Below, in pieces: positions 23,098-35,100 of a stretch of 64,000 bases of DNA. Origin of the DNA: Nectonema munidae (Eukaryota > Nematomorpha > Nectonematoida > Nectonematidae). Where the stretch lies: assembly GCA_030549495.1 (NCBI GenBank), contig JAUIRK010000235.1, positions 434,001-498,000 of the forward strand, in the 5' to 3' direction. Both the position numbers and the translations under genes were made by a program. Position 1 is the stretch's first letter, and the number at the start of each line of letters is the position of its first letter. The notes beneath the pieces were generated by a model. That model made no database searches and was not told where the DNA came from. It saw nothing but the letters and a program-made list of their open reading frames with translations.

Positions 23098-26000
23098 GTA
23101 AGTCCTTTTTCATTCTTTTAAATCGAATTTTTCCAAGATTTTATTAGATTTTATAAAAGAAGAGAGATGGCATAAAACGTTGTAAGTTTCACTTCTATTT
23201 GAAAGATGAAAGATTATACTTAAAATAAATCATTGAAAGGGTGAAGTGGGTAATTATGATCATTCGGCTGTCAGATAGACAAGTGCGCAAGCACAATTGC
23301 CCGAGTGGTATAACTTCGAGTCGAACAAGTGCCCGACAATAACATATTTTGGCTATTTTTCATATTATACTATATTTTCGCGTACATAAATATTATGTAT
23401 ACTTCATTTTAACCTTTTCGTGACCAGGGTATCATATATGATACATAAACAATTTTACCTTTGTAAATATCGTCTGATTTTTCTGGTCACGAAAGGGCTA
23501 TAATAAATAACACTTTAGTTTGAGGTATTAATTCTCTGTAAGTTTTATTGAAATTTCGTTAATCCGCACAAGTATACAATATTTGCGAAATCAAGAGTGT
23601 CGGATAAACGAGGCCTGACGTAAAATCTAATAGCAAAATTTTGAAGATCCTAAATGAAAAGGGTTTACATGCAAAAAAGTTTGATAAATGCTAGGTAAAA
23701 AACCCGTTTTAAAGTGATATTTTACACCATAACATTAATTTTTTATATAATTTTTCAAATTTTTTATGCATTATTTTTATTATAATGGAAATTATATTCC
23801 AATTAATTATATTTATTAATTAAGCCGGTATTTCTTTGAAACAATGATGTTTCAAGAGGCGTTTTCTTAAAACGCAGCGTAAAAGGGAGCATTGAGTGGA
23901 AAAAGTCTGGGAAACGAAACTCGCAAAAGTTTAACTGTCAAATGAAAGAAGGAAATTAGTAAACTTCAAATATTTCCTTACTTCGTGTAATCTCCTTGTA
24001 CAATCGATTTTCATATTTCTACTTTTCTACAATATAAAATATATTACAAAGCAAAGTAACACTCATCTTTGTTCTTTGTTTATTTCTCATTTATAATTAT
24101 GTAAAGGTAAAGCTACCGTGGGGTGTTTTCATCGAGAAGGCACAATTGCGCCGCTTGTATCGAACTATGAGAAAGTAGGCTTGATGCGGGATCGAACCCA
24201 AGACCTTGGGTTATCGAAACCTAGTATCTAACCAACCTTAATCACGCTGGTAAAGCTTTAGATTATATCATAGAGTAGATTTTCTTAACATTTTTGCATA
24301 AATCGCCCACGGATGTAAAAAATTTAAAAATCTTCTCATTCATTCTTCTTTTATGAGTTTAAACAAATTCTTATCTATGAAAAATAATCGATGTTTTAAC
24401 TGAAATTTATAATGATATATTTTAACTATGATTGAAATTCTGACTATACATTCTTGTGTAAAAAGTTCGTTTTTGTAAAGAATATTCAACCATTTATTTA
24501 TTCATTGTCGAATTGTTTCCTAATAAAATGCCCACCTGAATTCCATTTTCGTCCAGGAACCGGCAATTTACCCACAGTTTCGAAATCCTGTCATAGGCTA
24601 TGTAATTTTCAATGATTCTTCTACAAGTAGCGGCGTAAGAGTACTTTTTTATCTTTTAACAAAAAAGCGCTTGCTTCATATTCGGAAAGATGCTTAATTA
24701 CTTATTTGTACTGGCCAAGTCAGAAATTTTCATGTGGAAAATGTGCGTTGTAAGGATTGGAAATTAATATAATTATCAATTTTTCGATTAACTTTATAAG
24801 CCTAGCTATCAAACTTCATTAACACGTCAGAAAATTTAAAAAAGTATTGCAGATAATGGAATTATTTGGTTTGTGAAAAAACAATGATTTGGCTGTCAAA
24901 TTTTACGCAGTTAATATAATACAACTTAAATATTTCATCAAAAATGTCAAATGCTAATGTATTTTTATCAAATTTTCAGATAAAAAAATTATTTTTACAG
25001 GGGTATTGAAGGTTTCGGATTAATTAAGGCCGTGAAACAAGGCTTGACTGAATTATGCTTGATTGTAAAATTAAGTGCCTTGTTTAGAATGTTCTATGTA
25101 GCGGAAAGAGTAGACAACTTTTTGGAGAAATGGAGAGGGGGCGCCCAACGGGACTTTTTCTTTTGTGAATTTAAATTTTTGTGGGGAAACGAACCTTAAG
25201 TAACAAAAAATTGTTAAATAAAAGAAAGTAGCATTAATTTATTTGTAATTTGAAAATGTATTAAAAAACCCTTAAAATTTCATCACAATTGATATTCTTT
25301 TCTTCATGAGAGATAAGAATACAATGATTTCTGGCGTTCCTTGAAGGATCGTTTACAGATAAGGTGTGCGTATTCCTTTCAAGGTACTTACTTGTAAAGG
25401 TCCTTTCTGGTCACAAACAGACTTGAAGAAGAAATGTTTTTAAAAAATATTCCTAAATATCACCCAAGTAGAGTTTATAGGCTATTTCAAAATCAACTTT
25501 AAATTATTTAGAAAATCAATTCTCTGTATTCCGAGATTCAGGGGAGGAAGAGTCCAAGGGGATGAAGGGGGTCACGGGTCTGTTTTTGCCTTCTGGTAAA
25601 ATCTGTTTGGGTATTTAATGTAAAATTTATTAGTAAAAAATATTACATTATTAAAAATATTTTATTAGTAAAATTTATTTTTTATTTGTTTGTGAGGATC
25701 ATTACATTTGTTAAATAGAGTAGAGTTTTCCCGCCGGATGCCCTTCCTGACTCCAACCATTTTGTTTTCAGGATTTGAAACCTTTAGCCTTTACACTTAA
25801 TAGTACTACACCCACAAGGCAGTGGTAATTTGAAATCAGAGTTATTTTCTCCTAGAGCAACTGCTGTCCAAAGCTATCGAGTTTGTTCTACCCGGAGCTG
25901 TAGGTTTAAGCGCATGCAATTCGCTTTCGCCTCCAGATAATTTAGTTTTAAACTTGCTGTTCAGATGCTGTAAGAGACACATGTGCCTTATGAGGTATTT

Positions 26001-29000
26001 TATAGAAGAATGAGAGCTCAACTTCATTTTCCACGTCGGCCTAAACAGCATTGGGATGTGATTGATTATATATTAGAATGATGATTGCTAATTAAAGAAA
26101 GAAAGCTTTTTCTTTCTAAATATAATTAAAACATATTTGTAATTCTAGTTAGTCAGGGAGTCTCCAAATGTTGCTGAAGTTCGAAAATAATAAATTTAGT
26201 TTGTAAATATTTAAAGGCAAACAAATTAAATAGATATGGGTTATGTGCTTAACTGACACAAAAAGTCATTTAAAGTTAGCGGCACGTTGTATCAGTCATT
26301 TTTAAGAAAGGTAAAAAAAATTAAAAAAACTTAAAAAATAAATGAGGTCAGTTATCATACTATTCTTATAAAACTTATTCCTGAACGATTATAAACAGGG
26401 AAAACAGTTTGTCACCTAAAAACCTATTTTTTTACATTTTAATTCAAAAAATGTTCACTTTGTGACGTATAATTTTTGACCTAAAGAAAAATTTGAAACT
26501 TTTTCAATTAGAAAGATTCGATTCTTAGATTTTTTTTATCAGATTGATAATAAATTTAAAAATTATGAGTAAAATAAATATAGGTTTGAAAGGATTTTTA
26601 AAATTTTTGCTTCTTTAGAAATAGTTTTTTAAATTTTTATTGAACTAAAAACTTCTTTTTGAACTTTATGACGTAAAAAATTCCAAAAAACAGAAGAAAA
26701 ATAGTTTAAAATACTTTAATATTGGTTCACAGGACTTTTTGTTTTTTTAAAAATCTTTTTTGACTTTATTCACTTTGATTCGCTCTGGAAGGAGTGTATC
26801 TTAGAAATGATTCAAAGGATGTTTTATTCCAAATTTTATTTTTATATTTTCTTACTTTATTTCAGCTTTTTATTCAACAACAAAATGTAAAAGAAGTTTA
26901 TGATGAAAATTAAATCAAATAGACATTAAAAATTAAGAAATAAAAGTGTAAATTCAAGTTATGAATGATAATAATTACTAATTAAACATAAAATAACCTT
27001 AATTTTTGCTTTTCTATAATAGTTTCATACAAAATAAATTTTTGACATTTTGGTGACCTAAAAATATTTTATTGACTTTGTTGATTTAAAGTCATCCAAA
27101 AAAACAGAAGAAAAAAAGTTTTCAAAAGAGTTTAAAATTGGTTTACAGTGACTTTTTGTTCTTTATAAAAAATTGACTTTTTCATTTTGTTGACTTTTGT
27201 TCGGCGTGATAGAAGAAGAAGAAGAAGAGCTCAATATAATTGATATTACTCAAAATATATGTACAGACTACAGATATTAAAATATATTATATTAATTACA
27301 ACTAAGATACAGTGAAAAATAACAAAAATTTCATATCTACAATTATACAAGATAATTAATATGCAAATGGCAGAGAAAGAAAACTATAACAAATTATAAA
27401 ATTAAGTTATTCATTATATTACAAGAAAAACAGTAAGAATAAGTACACTACTACGATGTGTATTGAGAAATTAATTAAATTTTCCAAATCAATTTAACTT
27501 TTCTAAGAGAATGATTTTGATACTAAAGGAACAATGGAACATTATAGAAACTAATTCATTGTTAGTTGGAAACTTAGGAGCCTAAAAGAAGAGTGTCATT
27601 TGATGCAATAAACTTGCTACGTGAATAATTCGTTCAAAATAATGGCTTCAACTCTCGCGTAATTTGATTGGTTAAATTAGCTATGCCTTTGCATAGATCT
27701 ACCTTGACAAAAAGACCATAAAATGTTAAATATTTGACATAACTCATTTTCAGTCAACTACCACAAGATTAACGATACACGCTTCATGGCATAGATCCAG
27801 CATTGGTGCTAAGATGAAATCAGCTGTGTTATGAGAGTCTAACTTCAAAGAACTCAGCACTACACATTTCGCTTTAAATTATATAGATGATGGTGTAAAA
27901 TGAATGATGATCCATCTTTATGTAATTTCACATACTTCAAAGCTCACCTTTTCACCTTTTGGTAAATCCTTAAAGCTGAACAAACAGATGTTATTCTCCA
28001 TTTCCATGAAAGTGATGTTGTTGATGGACTAAATTTACTTATAAAGAAATTTACGAAGTTTGAAAGTTCATACAAACATGACCTCCAAGAGAAATCTCTA
28101 GACTAGACGGTAAAAAACTCATTTGCTGCTCTGAATACTAGCAAATTTTATTCTGGAATTTTAAAAAATTACGATTCTTGGTTCAACAAAATTACAGCTA
28201 ATAAAATGATCAATGAGAAATAATGACCATCAGCAATTCACATCAAAATAAAAGATACCAGTTTATCAAATCCTTGCGAGAGAATTTATGCCTAACGAGT
28301 TTTATCAGTGGGATTAATTTGGCTACATTATTCCAATCCAGCTAGTCGACAACAGAATACAAAATGAAGTTATGGCTGGCAGCTAACACATCACGAATGC
28401 TAAAAAGCCCCTGAGACAAGTTTGTGTTGGAGTTACTCAAACAGATTTTCATTCATGGGCTTCTGAGATGCGTCGGGCCGAAACATTATACTTTTATTCT
28501 TTTGTTCGTGAAAGATAAGGTGTGTTTATGTTAGAGGTTTTATGTAGCGAATATTGCGTAACAATAAGCTCCTATAACAATAAAACGATTCTACGAAAAT
28601 TCCCAGTTGAGAATTGTTAAAAGAAAATAACTTGTGAAAAATTACAAGCGAAATATTAGCATTAAATTATTGATCTCAGAGAATCCAAACATAATCAGGA
28701 TAATTTTGAGTTTTAAAAAACAATTCTACATTATAGATATTTCTCATTTCCAGACAAAAAACTATTTCTATTTTATAATTCCTTACTTTATTAAACAATG
28801 TCTAGATTGATTAATAATACTTTTCGTTCTAAATCTTAAGATTTTCCGTTAAGCAAAACAATGAGTTCGAACGAAAGCACTTCATTTTACTAGTTTGTTG
28901 ATAAAGATAAAGAAGCTGAAACCAGAAGTGAAAGTCTAAAAAACGATTATCTTGTTTTTTCTCAACCTGAAACTGAGCAGGACAAAAGTTATAGCCATGA

Positions 29001-29151
29001 TTTTGATGATGATAATGATGATGATGGTGATGTAGAAACTTCAAACAGTACAGACATTCAGAGTTTACAATCAATTCAAGTTGTAACAAATGATGTTGGT
29101 TTGCTGGAAAACATAGAGAAAATACGTGATGTACTCATTAGTACTGGTATA

Positions 29152-29190
<39 letters not shown>

Positions 29191-32100
29191 GAATTTATTT
29201 ACAAAAGTTTTGAACTAAAAGTGAGGATGATCAAAAACATATTAGAAAAAAAAATGTATGCAAAATGTTTTTAAGTTTGAAAAACAAATATAACTTTTGA
29301 GGGTTGATGTCAAAGGCCAGAAAAAAGCCGCTAGAAGACTCCAACAAGTATTGAAAATCTTTAAAAATACACAAGAAACATCACTTAAGCGAATATCTAT
29401 ATAGACATATGAAAGTGGTATAGACAGACCACTTTCGAAATAAAGCAAATGAATATCCAGAAACCAAATGCGAATATTCTGGGGTGAACCGCTTTCTTAA
29501 TCCTAGTGCATTTTCATGCGTTTTACCAAAGGGAGAGGTTGTTGATCGTGAGTTGCTTGTTTATTCTCCATCCAGGACTGGTTTATTTTGCTTTTCATCA
29601 AACTTTGAAAGTTCATGAAACGAGCGCAAAACATAGTGTCTCTATTATGACTCTAGCTGACCGCTCTTCTACTGCTGGCCGCATTGATGAAAAGTTATAC
29701 CAAAATATTTGCAAGCAAAAAAGTTATAAGAAAAATGTGCTTACACGTTGTGTTGCAACAATTAAATTTCTTTGTGAAAGGGGTTTACCACTTTGGGGAA
29801 GCAATGAGACTATCGGTTCTAGGAGAAATGGTAATTATTTGGGAATATTAGAACTGATTGGTCAATTTGATCCTTTTCTATCTCAACATATTCGTCAATT
29901 TGCAAAAAAGGCGCGGTCATTCATCCTACCTTTCTAAAACAATATGTGATGAAATTGTTACGGGACAGAAAAGTGCTCAGTTTCATCAAACAAGAGATTG
30001 TTAGGTCTAGATATTTTTCTGTTTCTGTGGATTCAACACCAGATATTTCTCCTACAGACCAGCTCACAATAATTATTCGTCCATGATAAATTATGAGCGC
30101 GTATAGAACGATTTCTCACTTTCATCAATATTTGCAGTCACCCTGGCCAGAATCTCGCAGATACCCTTCTTCAGCACTCGTCGAAGCAGAAGATTGATTT
30201 TCATTACTGCCGTGGACAGACCTATGACAATGCAAGCAATATGCCGGGCAAATATATTGGAATGCAGCAAATTTTGAAAAAAAATCACTTAGTCGTTCCG
30301 TGCGCATGTCACTCGTTTAATTTAGTAGGCCAATCTGCAGTGGCCTGTTGCGTTTAAGCTGTTTCTTACTTCGGGTTTTTGCACAAGTTATATAACTTTT
30401 TTTGGGTTCTACACATAGATGGGGAATTTTTTTATCTTATATTAAATAGGAGTCTAATTGTCTTGTTCCTAAGCATCCATTCGATACTCGATAGTCTGGC
30501 AGAGCAAAAGCTACTGAGTCTGTTTTCAGAGTGCTCTAGAACAACGGTCGCCAACCATTCAAATTCATGGACCACTAGTTGTATAATTTTAAATTTGGCG
30601 GACCACTTGCATTTTTATAACTTAAAAACATTAAATACACTTTTATAATAATAACAATAAGTGAACTTTTATTTTGTTATTAATTATAGCTATTAATTAT
30701 AACAGAGATGTAATTTACTTATTATTAAAGATATTGAAAATTCAAAGTTTAATAATGCATTCCAAATTTTTAGTGTGATATTTGTTTCTGCTTCTTTGAT
30801 ATGAGGTTGCAGATATTTGGCTCCAATGACGTTACTGCAATGCGCAGAGCTGATTTTATTTCATTCCGAGATAGATCAATACCTTTTCTTAATTGCTGTG
30901 ACAGATGAAAATGTCTTTTCACACGAATATGTTGTCGAAAAGTGTATCAAAATTTTCATTGCCTTCACATTAAATGATGGATATTCACTTTTTATCGAGA
31001 TCCAAAAATGAGGTCTTGATAAGGACGAACGAAATTTAGTTTTGAGACTGTCGTCACATGATAGCTCAATGAGGCATTCTTTTTCGTTCATGCTCAAATT
31101 GTTGTCTTCAATGCTTGCCTCAAATGGATCTATTATCCACATATTGCCACGCCTGGAATCTTCTTCCTTTGGAAAATAAGAAGCAAAATAATTTATCAGT
31201 GACTGTAAGTGTTGTTGAACAATGGATACGACTTCCCAGTTGACATCTTTCTCTCCCATATATTCATTAAAATTTGAAAACATTTGGAGATCTTTTTCAG
31301 CCAAACACTTTTGCCACAGTGATTTTTTCTTTTGAAAAGCCTCTATTTTGCCGCGTAGTGTGAACATATCCTTAAGTTGACCTTGCAAAGATATGTTTAG
31401 TTCATTCAATGGAGAAAATATATCTTCCAGGTAAGCAAGCTTGGCCATCCACTCATCGTCGGACAAGAGTTCTTCAAATTTCTGATTATTTTGTTGCAGA
31501 AAAGATAATTTAATTTCTTCACGGAGGGCTAACAGATGTGTTAGTACTTTTCCTCTCGAAAGCCATCTCACCTCAGCATGAAGAAGTAGGTGAATATATT
31601 GGGAGCCCATTTCTTCACAAAATGCTTCAAATATTCGAGAATTCAGTGCTTTGTGACGAATTTCATTTATCATTTTAATAACATCTGACAAAACTTCGTG
31701 TAGTTCAGGGGACATTTTTTTCCCCACAAGTTGCTCGCGATGTATAATGGATACATCCAGATGCAGTGTGTAGACAGAATGTCTGGGAGACCAATATTTT
31801 TGACCCTTGCAACAACTCCTGAGCGATATCCAGTCATGTTTGCAGCACCGCCTGTACATATTCCAATACATTTTTTTCATTCCATTCTTTGCTCCAGAAA
31901 ATAGCAATTGAGTGTTTCAAAAATGTCAGAGCTAGTTGTTCTACCCGGTAAGTTGAGCGAACATAGTAGTTCTCATGAAATTCTCCTTCACACTCAGCCT
32001 TCACAAAACAAAGGAGAAGAGCTTGTTACTTACATCCGTTGATTCGTCGAGTTGAGTAGAAATAAATTATGCATTTTTTTCTAATTTTTAATACTTGATT

Positions 32101-35100
32101 TTCAATGTCTTCAGCCATGTCTTCAATTCTACGTTTAAAGGCATTAGCAGACATACAAATTACTTTCAATTTCTGTGCTGTCTGTTTTCCCAATTTACAA
32201 GCTTAATTATTTTTCTTCTATCGTGTATGCCTTTTTCATTTTTGCAATTTGAAGTGCTATCAGATATGAAGCCTTCAACGACGACTCATCTTCAGCAAAC
32301 ATTTCTTTCAAACCACGTACTTCGGCTTGCATGTTTTCTCGGATTCTTTGAAAATATTTAAGTGATTTTTAGTTAAATTAAGGTATTTTGATTGCAAGTG
32401 TCTTTAGAGTTATGAAGGTTTCATGGCATCATTAGATAACCTTTCATAGCACATAATACATAGAGGACGTGGATCCAGCTCACTGTCAGGTTCTTAAGTA
32501 AATCCAAATTTCAAATAGCTTGAATCGTATTTTCTTATACTTTGACTTTTTTCTTTTCGCCTCCGGTCAGAATGTTCTTTCATATGGTCTCTAGTAAGGT
32601 ATGACTTCTATCTTTGTTTCTTTGTCTTTGCTTTTCCCTCGCACTACATGTCCTTCTGCACTTACTCCGAATACGTACTCAATGTATTTTATCCGCAAAT
32701 TTTAAATATATACTTAGGAAATAAAAATTGAATGAAGTAAATTCGAAAAATTGTAAACAATGAGCTAGATTGTTTTGTTATTATTAAATAAAATTCAACT
32801 TGACTTAATATTAATTTTTTGTGATATAGAGAATCTAAATTCATTAGAAAACTTATATTTACAAACTTTTTCTACTTTTAAAAATTTTGATTTAACGCCT
32901 CTATATTTTAAATGATTCCATAAATCGAAATCTTCTGGTAAAAGGTACTCAAAATCCTTTATAAAACTTAATTCAAATTCAGCTTTCCTATTTTTTTAAG
33001 TTAACTAAGAAACTGGATAAGGACTAAACTTATCAAGTACTTTGGATAACTAAATCTTGCCCTTTTATCATCATAAAAATTGGGTTTTTTTTTCTTCATA
33101 TTTTGAGAAAAAATGATTTTCGTCCGACAATGAGAGAAAATTAGGTATTCCCTCTCTCAACAAAAGTTTTATTTATATCTACTCTGCCAAGTGCTCAAGT
33201 TCTTTATCTATGAAAATAACACCATCTAACCACGCTCAATCATGAGTTTCTCATGTGAATATTTACCATACCTTTACAAATGATAAACAATCATACGATT
33301 CTCTTTATATTTTATGCTTGAAGTGGATATAATATGATTTGAATGTATATAATTCAATATTTATCTACCAGTTGTTGTTTATCCATATTTCAAAACAATC
33401 CTCTCAGTTTACATTTTTCTTTCTATCTGCGTTTGCTTTCTTATATTGTTTTAAACTCAAGCCAATATTCAATCATAATTATTGATTCTTTCGTTATTGG
33501 ATTGAATTTATAGTTTCATTCCATACAATTCTGCTTTCTTCCTCCTATTGTTTTTTTCTCGTTCGTTTCCAATTGCGGTTTCTCCTGTTTTTCTTTCTTT
33601 CGTTTTCCCTCATTGTTTTTCCTCTTTTCAAAATTGTGATGAGTTCTTCTGCTTCCTCCTCATCTGTTGATTTGAGTTTCTCCGAATCTGCTCTGATGTA
33701 AGTTCTTTTCAAGTTCTGAATCCTCTGTTCAGAGACTACAGAAGTTATTGCGTTAGTTTAATTGGCCTGACAAGACTATTTTTTCATGGGAATCAAGTTC
33801 TTCAATCTTTGGCAGAACTCCTAGGACAAATATAAGAAACACCATAAGAGTCCACATGGCCCTAAGGGAACAATGAAAAGAACGAAAGACATTTTAGAAA
33901 TATTTAAATTGTTCTTTGACGTCAATTTGATCACATATATTTATGAGATGACTTTGAACAAGATGGGGAAAAACTACTCGTAAGTTTTTTCTTTTTAATT
34001 ATTTTATGTAGTAAGACTAAATATTTTAGGTCTCCTAAGCCTAAACACTTGAATTTAAAGACGTACTATCAAAATTTTCAGATCTTTCATTTGCTTTCAT
34101 ATTTTTCTTCATTACTCTATGTTGGGCAAAACGGTGACCAGAAGGTTAAAATATCAGATCTTTTTTCTTCTCATGGAAATCCCTTTTTAAGAGCGTGCAT
34201 AGGCAGAAATATGTTTACACTTATACATATTTTTATTACATTTGATGATAAAAGTGAAAGAGATAAAAATGATAAGTTAAGTCCAATAAGAAAAATACAT
34301 GATCATTTTCGTAAGGTTTTTTCATTTTACTGGACACCTCACTCACACTTAACTAAAGATGAACAACTTGTCAGCTTTAGGGGACGTTGTCCGTTGAAAA
34401 TATATGATCCTAAAAAGCCGGGTCACTATGGCCTGAAATATTATCATATAAACGATGCTGAGTATTATTACTGTTTGATGCCAGAAATTTATATTTCTGG
34501 TCTGTCAGACCGTACTTATTTTTCAGCCATAAATATTTGTAAAAGGCTTATTGAAGATACTCAAGTCTCTTCTGGATGTGGTATTTTCACAGATAGATTT
34601 TTTACCAGCCATGATTTAGTAGTTTGGTGTCAAACAAAGGATATAACTCTATGTGGTACTGTAAACGGAAACAAAAGATTCATCCCAAGAATATTGAAAG
34701 CTGATTATCTCAAGACCTTAAAACTTGCTGAATGCGAAAGTAAAACAGTTTATTCGGACTATGCCTCTCTTAGTGCTTACATACCTAGGAGACATGCCAG
34801 AAAAAACTTAAAGTAGTTTACGTTTTATCGTCCCAACATAAAAACATAGAAACAATGGGAGAACATTCTAAACCTGTAAGTTTACTTTACTACAACAAAT
34901 TTAAATCAGGGGTAGATGCTGCTAATAGGATGATAAGAAACTACAGATCATACAAACCATGTAGAAGATGGCCTTTAGCAGCATTCTGTAATTATTTAGA
35001 CATTACTTGTCTTAACACATGGATTGTATCACGATACAACTTACCCGAAAATTTTCCTAACTCTAAACAAAGTGGTAGAAATTTTTTTATAAAAAAACTT

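Larger units (their letters stand above)
23098..24556. other. Collagen intron 1
   Basis: Contains a TTAA-flanked MITE (23409-23503) and a tRNA-derived SINE (24115-24248). A short stretch near 23566-23620 (ttaatccgcac ... gtgtcggataaacgag) resembles a Tigger/pogo-type DNA transposon end. Nothing else is assignable. Confidence 0.6.

Noticed and set aside
25001-25060. Candidate collagen exon after ttttacag (GIEGFGLIKAV-like)
   Set aside because: Its open frame needs an entry phase that exon 24557-24634 does not provide, and there is no Gly-X-Y pattern.
27700-28700. Coding-like phrases on the plus strand
   Set aside because: Readings are short and broken in every frame and match no family I recognise.
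30876-31907. 343-codon hAT frame as a domesticated host gene
   Set aside because: It lies between intact hAT ends with an 8-bp duplication, and its N-terminal part is frame-shifted.
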